From the NCBI RefSeq assembly GCF_001905595.1, contig NZ_LIXI01000008.1:248001-312000 (forward strand): DNA of 64,000 nt, read 5' to 3'. A program made the position numbers and the translations under genes. The notes beneath the pieces are model-generated. The model had not been told where the DNA came from, made no database searches, and saw only the letters and a list, made by a program, of their open reading frames with translations. Source of the DNA: Streptomyces sp. CB00316 (GTDB taxonomy: Bacteria > Actinomycetota > Actinomycetes > Streptomycetales > Streptomycetaceae). This document shows, piece by piece, positions 32,701 to 40,631 of the stretch (positions within the stretch are counted from its first letter, which is position 1; each line of letters opens with the position of its first letter).

Positions 32701-33717
32701 GTGGCGCCACCGCCGCCTCCCCCGTCGCACGACGCCGGGCTGCCGGCCGGCCGGGACGACGAGCTGATCGGCAAGCGGATCGCGGGCTACCTGGTGGAGG
32801 CCGAGGTCGGCCGCGGGGGCATGGCGGTCGTCTACCGGGCCAAGGACCTGCGGCTGGACCGGATCGTCGCGCTCAAGCTGCTCGCCCCGGAACTGGCCCG
32901 CAACGACACCTTCCGTAAGCGGTTCACCCATGAGTCGCGGGTGGCGGCCGCGATCGACCACCCCCACATCGTGCCGGTCTTCGAGGCCGGTGAGACGGAC
33001 GGGCTCCTCTACATCGCGATGCGCTACGTGGCGGGCGCCGACCTGCGCGTGCTGATCGACCGGCGCGGGCCGCTCGATCTCACCGCCGCCGTCCGGATCG
33101 GCGGGCAGGTCGCGTCCGCGCTGGACGCGGCCCATGACCACGATCTGGTCCACCGCGATGTGAAGCCGGGCAACATCCTGGTGGCGGCGGGGACCGACAG
33201 CGACCATCCGGAGCATGTGTATCTGACGGACTTCGGGCTGACGAAGAAGTCGCTGTCGCTGACGGGGTTCACCACGGTCGGCCAGTTCGTCGGGACGCTC
33301 GACTACGTGGCGCCGGAGCAGATCTCGGGGAAGCCCGTGGACGGCCGGTGCGATGTGTACAGCCTGGCGTGCGTGGTGCAGGAGACCCTCACCGGAGCTC
33401 CGCCCTTCCAGCGGGAAGACGACATGGCCCTGCTGTGGGCCCACCAGTACGATCCGCCACCTCCGCCGACCGGGCAGCGGCCGGACCTGCCGGGCGCGGT
33501 GGACGGCGTACTGGCGAAGGCCCTGGCCAAGTCGCCGGACGACCGCTACGACACCTGTCTGCGGTTCGTGGCGGCGCTGCGGGCGGCGGCATCGGGGGTT
33601 CCGGCCGGGCACCATGCGCAGACCCGGGTGGACGCGCGGGCAGGTTCCTGGTCCGCGACGCCCGAGCCGCCGCCCCGGCCGCCACGCTGGGCCCGCCCGG
33701 TGTTCTCGGACCCCTAG
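32701..33717 (+). CDS. Serine/threonine protein kinase (PknF-like context)
   Basis: A 338-residue Hanks-type kinase, GTG start. The glycine loop is GRGGMAVVYRA (about 37-47), the ATP-anchoring lysine is in IVALKL (Lys59), the catalytic loop HRDVKPGN is at 141-148, DFG is at 167-169 and APEQ follows. The activation loop is rich in Thr/Ser (LSLTGFTTVGQFVGT). After the kinase domain there is only a short Pro-rich tail that includes HAQTRVDA, echoing the threonine repeat of the upstream protein. No transmembrane segment is present, unlike many actinobacterial kinases. The gene overlaps the convergent streptophobe gene by four bases. Confidence 0.92.
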   Translation: MAPPPPPPSHDAGLPAGRDDELIGKRIAGYLVEAEVGRGGMAVVYRAKDLRLDRIVALKLLAPELARNDTFRKRFTHESRVAAAIDHPHIVPVFEAGETDGLLYIAMRYVAGADLRVLIDRRGPLDLTAAVRIGGQVASALDAAHDHDLVHRDVKPGNILVAAGTDSDHPEHVYLTDFGLTKKSLSLTGFTTVGQFVGTLDYVAPEQISGKPVDGRCDVYSLACVVQETLTGAPPFQREDDMALLWAHQYDPPPPPTGQRPDLPGAVDGVLAKALAKSPDDRYDTCLRFVAALRAAASGVPAGHHAQTRVDARAGSWSATPEPPPRPPRWARPVFSDP

Positions 33718-35033
33718 TCGGACCCTTGGGGGGTCTCCGGCGGAATCTCGCCGTGCCGGTGCACCCGGGAGGCGGCGAGCGCGCCCAGGAACCCGGTGAC
33801 CAGGCCCCACAGGAAGGCGATGCCGAGCGCGGTCCACAGCCGGGGACGCAGCGAGACCTCCCCTCCGAGACCGCCGCCGAGGTCCCCGATGCCCAGGAGG
33901 GACAGGCCGTACTGGGCGGAGACCGCCGCGGTCAGGCCGATGAGCAGCACGGTCAGGGTGAGCGCGACCGCCAGGTGCAGGGCGTGCTGCCAGGGCCGCG
34001 TGCGGGCGGGCGACCGGACCGCCATGAGGAACGCGGCGCCGAGCACGAGGAGGGCGGTGACGACGAGCAGCCACCACACGCGCCCGTCCTGGGCGGCCAG
34101 GGTGCGCAGGTTGACCGTGGACAGGTCCGGCGTACGCAGTACGGAGTCGAGCACCTGGGGCATCGGCAGTCCGAAAGGACCCTGCACCTTGCCCTCCCAG
34201 GAGGCGCCGAGTCCCAGGGTGAGCGCGAGCCAGACCAGGTTGGGCAGGCCGAGGAGGATCACCGCGAGGGTCTGGGCGGGGTGCCCGCGCACCACCATCA
34301 CGACGAGTCCGACGACGACGCCCAGGGCGACGGAGGCGAGGAGCAGCGCCACCATGGCGGACGCCGCCGGGCGCACGGTCTCCTGGAAGCGCACCAGCCG
34401 GGCCGGGAGGGGCGCCCGGCGCGAGACGAGGAGCGCCAGCACGAGGACGCCGGCCAGCCACACCAGGCCGATGACGACGGTCAACGGGATGTCGGCCCGG
34501 AACCCGACCCGCGCCGTATCACCCAGCACGTCCCCGAGGGCGTCCCCGGTGTCGTCCCCGCTCCGGTCACCGGTGAGGCTTTCGGCCGGGAGGGTGAACG
34601 TGTGCCGGGCCAGGAGCGAGAGGACGATCAGCACCACGGCCCAGAGGGCGGCGACCCGGCCCGCCCCGCCCGCCAGTTCGCGGCCGCCGGCGACGGCCCG
34701 GTGGCGCAGGGGGCGGAGGAACCCGTAGGCGATGGGCAGCGCGCCTGCCAGGGTCACCGAGAGCGGGAGCACCGACAGCCCCGCCTGCGCCCCCACGAGG
34801 GAACCGGCGTCGCCCGCCAGCCCGACGGAACCGCCCGCCGCCATCACGACGACGGCGGCGACCACACGGGGGAAGGCGCCTCCGGGCAGCCCGGCCGCAC
34901 CGGCGGCCCACAGGCCGAGGGCGGCGGTCACCAGCATGCCCAGGGTTCCGGCCAGCACCGCCACGAGGGCGTCGCGCCAGCCGTGCGGTGCGCGCTGCGC
35001 GCTGTTCCTGTCGTTACTCGCCCGGACGTTCAC
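33714..35033 (-). CDS. Streptophobe-family polytopic membrane protein
   Basis: A 439-residue, extremely hydrophobic protein with about ten predicted helices, typical of the Streptomyces 'streptophobe' family (GWRDALVAVLAGTLGMLVTA near the start; DLSTVNLRTLAAQDGRVWWL in a large external loop near 310; LRPRLWTALGIAFLWGLVTG near the end). Function is unknown. It is convergent with the kinase gene (4-base overlap) and divergent from the DUF6777 gene, an association suggesting a common envelope process. Confidence 0.8.
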   Translation of the reverse strand: MNVRASNDRNSAQRAPHGWRDALVAVLAGTLGMLVTAALGLWAAGAAGLPGGAFPRVVAAVVVMAAGGSVGLAGDAGSLVGAQAGLSVLPLSVTLAGALPIAYGFLRPLRHRAVAGGRELAGGAGRVAALWAVVLIVLSLLARHTFTLPAESLTGDRSGDDTGDALGDVLGDTARVGFRADIPLTVVIGLVWLAGVLVLALLVSRRAPLPARLVRFQETVRPAASAMVALLLASVALGVVVGLVVMVVRGHPAQTLAVILLGLPNLVWLALTLGLGASWEGKVQGPFGLPMPQVLDSVLRTPDLSTVNLRTLAAQDGRVWWLLVVTALLVLGAAFLMAVRSPARTRPWQHALHLAVALTLTVLLIGLTAAVSAQYGLSLLGIGDLGGGLGGEVSLRPRLWTALGIAFLWGLVTGFLGALAASRVHRHGEIPPETPQGSD

Positions 35034-35212
35034 GCTGCCACGCTAAGCAGTGGTCCGGCGCCGCGCTCCCCGGGGAATCGGTTGCTCCCTCCGCTTGCGG
35101 GGAGCACACGGGCGGTACACACAATGAGTGCGATAAGGCCCGGACTGCCAAGAGACGCCCCATGTACGGGAGCGGTGATCCGGGACGGGTCCCAACCTCG
35201 GGAGCAGAGCCC

Positions 35213-36571
35213 GTGAGTGATCAACCGCCGTCGTCCGGCCACCCCACAGGACCGCCTTCCGGTCCGCTCTCGGGCCCCTCCCAGTCAGGCCCGACGCCCC
35301 CGCCCCCCACCACCGTGTCCGGCACACCGCCCGGTCCGCCCAGCGGTGCGGACCGGGGCGGTTCGGGCGGCTCCGGGGGCTCCGGCGGTGCGGGAGGCGG
35401 TCCGGGAAGCGGCGCGGGAGGCGGCTCCGGTTCAGGAAGCGGCTCCGGTGCCGCCCCCGGCTCCGGTCCCGGGCGCCCCTGGTGGCGCTCCGTGCCCCGG
35501 ATCGCCGCGATCGCGACGGCCGTGGTCGTGGCGGTGGTATTGGTCGTGTTCCTGACCCGTCCCGACGACGGCGGCGGTTCGAAGGCGGGCGGCGAGGTGT
35601 TCCTCCAGGCGGCGGGCTCCTCCGGACCGGACCCGTTCACGGAGTCCACGGCGCGCAAGAGCGATCCCGAGCCCGGGACCGCCTCCCCGTCCGCCGTCCC
35701 GAGCGCCACGGCGACGGGGTCGCAGGTGACGCGCGGGGTGGACGGCGCGGCCCCCGGTCTCTACGGGGGCACCCGCAAGGTCTCGAGCTGTGATGTGGAG
35801 AAGCAGATCAGCACGTTGCGGGCGGCTCCGGACAAGAACCGGGCGTTCGCCTCGGTCCAGGACATCGAGCCGTCCGCCGTACCGGAATACCTGCGCTCCC
35901 TCACCCCCGCACAGCTGCGTATGGACACCCGCGTCACCAACCACGGCTTCCGGGACGGGAAGGCGACGCCCTACCAGGCGGTGCTCCAGGCCGGCACGGC
36001 GGTCCTCGTCGACGACCGCGGGGTGCCCAGGGTGCGCTGCGCCTGCGGCAATCCGCTGCTGCCGCCCGTCGCGCAGGAGGACCCGAAGCAGACGGGGAAG
36101 GCCTGGCCGGGGTACCGGGCGTCGGACGTGGTCGTGGTGCAGCCGGCGTCGAAGCCGGTGGTCGAGTTCGTGATGGTCGATCCCGCGAACGGTGACTGGT
36201 TCACCCGTCCGGCGGGAGACACCGGCGCCAAGGACGAGAAGACCGATCCGCCCAAGGACAAGGACAAGAAGAAGGACGAGTCCGGGTCTCCCTGCCCCCC
36301 GGGCTCCGGCGACGACTCCTGCCGCCCGAGCCAGGTCGAATCGCCGCCCGGGGACGGATCTCAGCCGCCCGGGGACGGGTCTCAGCCGCCCGGCGACTCC
36401 CCGCCCCCGGCCGACGGAGGGACGACGCCGCCGCCGGACAGTCCGCCCGCCAGCGACCCTCCGCCGCCCGACAACCCGCCCGGTGACTCGCCCGGTTCCC
36501 AGCCCGCGCCGCCGCAGGAGCAGCAGCCACAGGAAGAGCAGCAGCCGCCGGAGCAACAGCCCAACTCCTAG
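35213..36571 (+). CDS. DUF6777 membrane-anchored protein with Pro-rich ends
   Basis: A 452-residue protein from a GTG at 35213 (GGGAG about ten bases upstream); an ATG at 35162 would add 17 residues. The N-terminal 85 residues are Pro/Gly/Ser-rich and cytoplasmic. One transmembrane helix follows (IAAIATAVVVAVVLVVFL). The external DUF6777 domain contains GLYGGTRKVSSCDVEKQIS, LRSLTPAQLRMDTRVTNHGF and VLVDDRGVPRVRCACGNPL, with paired cysteines. The last 110 residues are a charged Lys/Asp stretch, then Pro-rich PPGDGSQ repeats and a Gln-rich tail that could cross the cell wall. Function is unknown. Confidence 0.82.
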   Translation: MSDQPPSSGHPTGPPSGPLSGPSQSGPTPPPPTTVSGTPPGPPSGADRGGSGGSGGSGGAGGGPGSGAGGGSGSGSGSGAAPGSGPGRPWWRSVPRIAAIATAVVVAVVLVVFLTRPDDGGGSKAGGEVFLQAAGSSGPDPFTESTARKSDPEPGTASPSAVPSATATGSQVTRGVDGAAPGLYGGTRKVSSCDVEKQISTLRAAPDKNRAFASVQDIEPSAVPEYLRSLTPAQLRMDTRVTNHGFRDGKATPYQAVLQAGTAVLVDDRGVPRVRCACGNPLLPPVAQEDPKQTGKAWPGYRASDVVVVQPASKPVVEFVMVDPANGDWFTRPAGDTGAKDEKTDPPKDKDKKKDESGSPCPPGSGDDSCRPSQVESPPGDGSQPPGDGSQPPGDSPPPADGGTTPPPDSPPASDPPPPDNPPGDSPGSQPAPPQEQQPQEEQQPPEQQPNS

Positions 36572-36574
36572 CGC

Positions 36575-36627
36575 ACGCGGGAACAACCGGCATGACGCGT
36601 GAACAACCAGTGCACGCGTGAACGTCT
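36575..36627. repeat. Short tandem repeat, ~20 bp x 3
   Basis: ACGCG(G/T)GAACAACC occurs at 36575-36588 and 36595-36608, and a third partial copy (ACGCGTGAACGTC) is at 36614-36626. The array fills the gap between the DUF6777 stop and the convergent DUF1232 stop. No function is evident. Confidence 0.5.
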
Positions 36628-36979
36628 AGCGCACCGCGTCCGGCCGCGGCTCGGCCGACTTCTCGAGCTTCGGGATCTCCACCGGGGCACCGGCTCCCTT
36701 GGCTCGCCCCAGGCCGGCCGCCGATGCGGCGGAGTGCAGCGAGCGCAGGGCCAGCAGCAGGAATCCGATGTCGTCGAGGTAGACGGGGTCGGGCAGCAGG
36801 TCGACCGGGGAGACGGTGTAGACGACGGCCGCCCAGACGAGGGCCTTGCTGCGCAGCGGGATCCCGGCGTCTACCAGGAGCTTCCTGGCCTTGAAGACGC
36901 GCACCAGCAGTACGGCGGCCAGGGCCAGCATGATCAGTGCGGCGACGGCGGCGACAACGAGCCAAACGGTGGTGTCCAT
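36626..36979 (-). CDS. DUF1232 (YkvA-like) membrane protein
   Basis: A 117-residue protein with an N-terminal transmembrane helix (VVAAVAALIMLALAAVLLV) and the DUF1232 core VYTVSPVDLLPDPVYLDDIG, followed by a hydrophobic segment and a charged tail. Function is unknown across the family. Confidence 0.85.
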   Translation of the reverse strand: MDTTVWLVVAAVAALIMLALAAVLLVRVFKARKLLVDAGIPLRSKALVWAAVVYTVSPVDLLPDPVYLDDIGFLLLALRSLHSAASAAGLGRAKGAGAPVEIPKLEKSAEPRPDAVR

Positions 36980-37027
36980 GGCTCATCGTCTACCCACTCG
37001 GGCGCCGATGACGGGATTACGGGGAAG

Positions 37028-37285
37028 TCAGCCGGCGGTGTTCCTGGTACGCCGGCGGCTGCGCCGCTTCAGCGCGCGCCGTTCGTCCTCGGCGAGACCT
37101 CCCCAGACGCCGGAGTCCTGGCCGTTCTCCAGGGCCCATTCCAGGCACTGGGCCTGGACCGGGCAGGTCCGGCAGACCGCCTTGGCGTCCGCGGCCTGGA
37201 CGACGGCGGGGCCGGACGTCCCGATGGGGAAGAACAGGTCCGGGTCCTCCTCGCGGCAGGCCGCGTGCGTGCGCCAGTTCTCCAT
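37028..37285 (-). CDS. WhiB-like iron-sulfur regulator
   Basis: An 85-residue Wbl protein. Four cysteines for the [4Fe-4S] cluster are present (AACREEDPDLFF, then AVCRTCPVQAQCLEWAL), followed by the GVWGG turn and a basic C-terminus (RRALKRRSRRRTR) that contacts DNA. It most resembles WblE-type proteins. Wbl proteins bind sigma factors and tune development, redox response or antibiotic resistance. The ATG at 37285 is preferred over an in-frame GTG at 37294 because GGGAG lies eight bases before it. Confidence 0.92.
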   Translation of the reverse strand: MENWRTHAACREEDPDLFFPIGTSGPAVVQAADAKAVCRTCPVQAQCLEWALENGQDSGVWGGLAEDERRALKRRSRRRTRNTAG

Positions 37286-37383
37286 GCTGCTCACTCCCGG
37301 TGTCGGATGCGTGCCGTAGGCGCCTGCCGTACGGCCGTACCGTCCGGGTGACCGGCGATCGGCGCCTCAAACACGTGGCCGCC

Positions 37384-37990
37384 GGAGAACCGCGGCGGCT
37401 TGCGGGGCGGGGCGGTGCAGGGCGAGGAGGGCCTGGTCGTCTCGGACCCGGCCGCCGGTGTGGCGCCCGACGTCCTCGATCAGCAGCTGGAGGATCTGCG
37501 CGGGGGCCGGCGGGTCGCCGGTGAGGGAGCGGTGGCGCAGGAGGCGGGGCAGCCGTACGGCCGCGTCTTAGGAGGCACCGGCCTCGTCGCGGGCCTCGGT
37601 CACGCCGTCGGTGTGGCACAGGAGCGTGGAGCCGTGCGGGAAGGAGAACGTGTCGACCGGGAACGACCAGGTGCCCAGGGCCGCCATGCCGAGCGGCGGG
37701 GCCTCCTGGGAGGGTTCGAGGACGGTGGCCGTGCCCTCGGCGTCCAGCAGCACCGGGGGCGGATGGCCTCGGCGGGGACGTACCGGGCGGCGATCGTGAG
37801 GTCACCCAGCCGGGACGGGGGCCGGGGCAGTACGGCGGCCTGGGCGACGGCGGCGACCTGGCGGGTGCCGGGCAGGCTCAGCAGGGGTGCGGCGGCGACG
37901 GGCGCGGCACCCCTCAGCAGGGGCGCGGAGGTCACGTCGGTCGGGGTCGCCAGGTCGATCAGGACAGCCAGCACGATCACCCGACCGGGA
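37384..37990 (-). pseudogene. Remnant of a SpoIIE-type protein phosphatase
   Basis: The minus strand reads VAAVAQAAVLPRPPSRLGDL and TIAARYVPAEAI, the linker into a PP2C/SpoIIE domain, and then jumps to PPVLLDAEGTATVLEPSQEA, PPLGM and LLCHTDGVTEARDEAGAS in a second frame, a stop, and DVGRHTGGRVRDDQALLALH in a third. The segment with the first metal-binding aspartates (GGDxYD) is missing. An internal deletion and two frame changes make it non-functional. Confidence 0.8.
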
Positions 37991-38087
37991 TCCACTGGGC
38001 CCTGCGCTGCCGCACCACTCCCCCGCGCTGTACGGCCCGGGCACGCGCCGCACCCCGGCGGTGCGCGTCCGGAACCCGGGCCGGGTG

Positions 38088-38921
38088 TCAGAGCGGCAGC
38101 GGGGTCCCCGGCGGCGGGGCGGCGGCGCACGCGGCGTCGAGCCGGATGCGGTGGGCCATCACGGCGTCCGGATCGTCGATGAGGTCGACGCGGACGCCGG
38201 GCGTCTCCAGGACCGCCTGGTCGCCGATCTCCGGGGCGGGCACCCGCAGCAGGTGCAGGGGCGGCATGGCGGTCATGGCGTGCGGCGGGTGGTCCAGCGG
38301 CACCACCTGGACGGTGATGTGCGGCTGCTCCATCGCCTCGGCCAGCGCCCGGTGCTGCCCGGCCATGGTCTCCGCGTCGCCCACCCGGGTATACAGGGCG
38401 GCAGCCGGGAACAGGGCCCACAGGGCCGTACCGCGCTCGCTCAGCCGGCGCCGACGCTCCCTCAGCAGCTCCAGGCGGCGCTCACGACGGGCGGGGGTGT
38501 CGTCGGGGTACCGCACCCGGTACAGCCCGGCGGCGTAGGCGGAGGTGCGCAGCAGCTCGGGCACGAGGGCGGGGTGCCAGGTGCGCACCAGGCTGGCCGA
38601 GGACTCGACCCCGATGACGTCCTGCTGCCAGCTCTCCATGGCGTCCCGCCAGTGGTGCCACCAGCCGGGCAGGTTCGCGGCTCCGAGCCCGGTCAGGATG
38701 GGTTCGGCGACGGCGGGCGGGGCCCCGTAGCGGCGCAGCAGCGCGGCGACCTGCCGGGCGTCGAGGCCGGTCTCGGCCCGCTCGATCCGTCGTACGGTCG
38801 CGGGGTGCGCGTCCAGCGCGTCGGCGGCGGCTCGGAGGGTGAGGCCCGCCTGTTCCCGCAGTATCCGCAGCCGGGCCGCCAGGACGCGGTGCTGCACCGT
38901 GGGGCCGGAGCGGGGTCGCAT
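38088..38921 (-). CDS. XRE-family regulator with DUF5753
   Basis: A 277-residue regulator. Residues 15-75 form an XRE helix-turn-helix (AARLRILREQAGLTLRAAAD, PATVRRIERAETGL). Residues 95-265 form the DUF5753 ligand/partner domain (VRTWHPALVPELLRTSAYAA, ERRRRLSERGTALWALF, QHRALAEAMEQPHITVQVVP). In Streptomyces such genes typically neighbour a small partner (often DUF397) or an anti-sigma-like ATPase; here the divergent ATPase gene at 39009 fills that place. A palindrome in the shared promoter is the likely operator. Confidence 0.9.
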   Translation of the reverse strand: MRPRSGPTVQHRVLAARLRILREQAGLTLRAAADALDAHPATVRRIERAETGLDARQVAALLRRYGAPPAVAEPILTGLGAANLPGWWHHWRDAMESWQQDVIGVESSASLVRTWHPALVPELLRTSAYAAGLYRVRYPDDTPARRERRLELLRERRRRLSERGTALWALFPAAALYTRVGDAETMAGQHRALAEAMEQPHITVQVVPLDHPPHAMTAMPPLHLLRVPAPEIGDQAVLETPGVRVDLIDDPDAVMAHRIRLDAACAAAPPPGTPLPL

Positions 38922-38974
38922 GCTCGTACCTCGTTCGTCGAGCCCCGGGGCGGAGCCGTGGACACTCTGTCGCT

Positions 38975-38994
38975 TGCAAAGTATGCACTTTGCA
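38975..38994. promoter_or_regulatory. Palindromic operator between XRE regulator and ATPase genes
   Basis: TGCAAAGTATGCACTTTGCA has perfect 8-bp arms (38975-38982 and 38987-38994) separated by four bases, in an unusually A/T-rich intergenic region 54 bases from the XRE start and 15 bases from the ATPase start. It probably overlaps the ATPase promoter. Confidence 0.65.
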
Positions 38995-39008
38995 CCGAGA
39001 GTACATAC

Positions 39009-39500
39009 ATGTCGGAAATAGTCAGTTGCGCGGAACGCGCTCCGGAAAACAGGGGAGCCAGAGGTGCCCACAGCTGGTGGGTCCCCCGGTTGCCCGGGGG
39101 CGTTCCCGAAGCCCGTCACCGAGTGCAGGAGGCGATGCACGCGTGGGGAGAACCCTCGGAACGCATCGAGGCCGCGGCGCTGATAGTGACCGAACTGGTC
39201 GCCAACGCCGTCCAGCACACCAGCACCCGCCGGATCCGCTGTCGTCTTCTCCGCTCGGCCGAAGGGGTCCGGATCTGCGTGTGGAACCGCGGCCGGGCCC
39301 GTATCCCGGCGCCGGCGTCCCCGGCCGACTCCGCGGGGCTGCCCGTCGAGGCGGCTCCACCGGCGAACGGCCCCGACGGCGACGATTCACTCGACTGTCT
39401 GACCGAGGACGGCAGAGGCCTCCTGCTCGTGGACGCCCTGGCGGCCCGCTGGGGCACGCGCACCGCACTGGCCGGCCGGCTCGTCTGGGCCGACGTCTGA
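39009..39500 (+). CDS. ATP-binding protein (RsbW-like HATPase)
   Basis: A 163-residue GHKL ATPase. The N-box is AALIVTELVANAVQHTST and the G2 box is EDGRGLLLVDALAARWG; the stretch between holds a variable Pro/Ala-rich insertion (about 105-130). It is similar in type to the protein at 29087 and again lacks an adjacent STAS partner. It is divergent from the XRE regulator. ATG at 39009; the first 20 residues are poorly conserved. Confidence 0.85.
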   Translation: MSEIVSCAERAPENRGARGAHSWWVPRLPGGVPEARHRVQEAMHAWGEPSERIEAAALIVTELVANAVQHTSTRRIRCRLLRSAEGVRICVWNRGRARIPAPASPADSAGLPVEAAPPANGPDGDDSLDCLTEDGRGLLLVDALAARWGTRTALAGRLVWADV

Positions 39501-39548
39501 TGCTCCCCGCGTGAACAGGGGTTGGGACTCCCCCATCCCTCCAGGTGA

Positions 39549-40256
39549 TCAGACAGGAGCGGTACGGCACTCCGGGTGACCCCAGCCGTTCGGGTTCTTC
39601 GCGATCGGCTCCTTCGCCGCGTACGTCCTACCGCAGTGACACCGCCCTGCGAAACGCGCCTTGATCGTGCCGTTGGACCGCCCGGTCCGGGACGCACCCC
39701 CCGCGGCCTTCGCCTCCCCCGCGCCGCCGCCCGTCTCCGTACGCCCCTTCGTGGAGCGCGCCTGGGCGGGTACGGGCAGCGTGGTCGCGCCGTACGCCGT
39801 ACCGGCCGGCCGCTGCGCCACCGCCGCCTCGCTGGCGGCCTGGTCGGCGAGCGCGTTGAGCGGGTCGCCGTCCACCTGGTGGGCGGGCACGTAGCGGAAC
39901 GTGACGGTACGGGCGGTGAGCAGGGCGTCGATGCGGGTGACCAGCTCGCGGTTGGCGACCGGCTTGCCCGCCGAGGTCTTGAAGCCGTTGCGCTTCCAGC
40001 CGGGCAGCCATTTGGTCACGGCGTTCATGGCGTACTGCGAGTCCATCCGCACCTCGACACGGACCGCCGGGTCGGTGGACTCCAGCAGTTCGGCCAGGGC
40101 GGTGAGCTCGGCGACGTTGTTCGTCGCGGTGCCCAGCGGGCCCGCCTCCCAGCGCTGCGGGCTGCCCTGCGCGTCGGCGACGACCCAGGCCCAGGCGGCC
40201 GGTCCGGGATTTCCCTTGGACGCTCCGTCACACGCGGCGATGATGCTCTCGTTCAT
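39549..40256 (-). CDS. Ribonuclease H family protein with C-terminal extension
   Basis: A 235-residue protein. Residues 1-140 form an RNase HI domain with acidic metal ligands Asp10 (CDGASKGNPGP), Glu50 (NNVAELTAL) and Asp72 (VRMDSQYAM) and a final Asp in LNALADQAA. It removes RNA from RNA:DNA hybrids. The C-terminal 90 residues are Gly/Ala/Thr-rich and end in a small two-cysteine module (GRCHCGRTYAAKEPI, then ECRTAPV) that may bind zinc. ATG at 40256. Confidence 0.88.
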   Translation of the reverse strand: MNESIIAACDGASKGNPGPAAWAWVVADAQGSPQRWEAGPLGTATNNVAELTALAELLESTDPAVRVEVRMDSQYAMNAVTKWLPGWKRNGFKTSAGKPVANRELVTRIDALLTARTVTFRYVPAHQVDGDPLNALADQAASEAAVAQRPAGTAYGATTLPVPAQARSTKGRTETGGGAGEAKAAGGASRTGRSNGTIKARFAGRCHCGRTYAAKEPIAKNPNGWGHPECRTAPV

Positions 40257-40332
40257 CCCCCGATCATGCCAGCCCGGCATGACCGCTCGGACCGGTGGCC
40301 GAGGCCCTCCCCCGACCTTCAAGACACTTCGC

Positions 40333-40410
40333 TCAGGGCGCGATCGAGTTGACGTACCCGCCGTCGACCCATAGCGCCGCCCCGGTCATCGCCGACGCCT
40401 GGGCATCAGA
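40333..40410 (-). pseudogene. Remnant of a short-chain dehydrogenase C-terminus
   Basis: Twenty-five codons ending in a stop read SDAQASAMTGAALWVDGGYV, NSIAP, the characteristic end of SDR reductases (TGA-xWVDGGYV). Nothing of the Rossmann fold remains upstream. The rest of 40257-40631 shows no gene; the sequence just before 40632 is the promoter and leader of the ABC exporter. Confidence 0.7.
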
Positions 40411-40631
40411 TCGATGCGCACCCGCTTCTCCCCTTGCTCGCTCTCTCCGTACCTGCCTCTTCGTCCGTCTGCCGGCCGCCCCCGCAGGCCACCGCGTTCA
40501 CCCCCGGAATCGCACCGGCCGGGGGCCGGCGCCCGGCGGGGTGCGGCGCGCCCTGTTGACCTCGACCAAACTTGAGGTTCTAGCGTTCTCAGGAGTCCGC
40601 ATACCCAGGCCGTCAGAGTTCGGAGCGCCCC

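Noticed and set aside
31033..34461. Open minus-strand frame of over 1,100 codons
   Set aside because: It is antisense to the FHA-ABC, adaptor and kinase genes, all of which have unambiguous motifs.
36301..36571. Repeat array resembling CRISPR or a regulatory repeat
   Set aside because: The repeats are in-frame codons for Pro/Gly/Gln-rich PPGDGSQ-type units inside the DUF6777 gene. There are no spacers and no cas genes.
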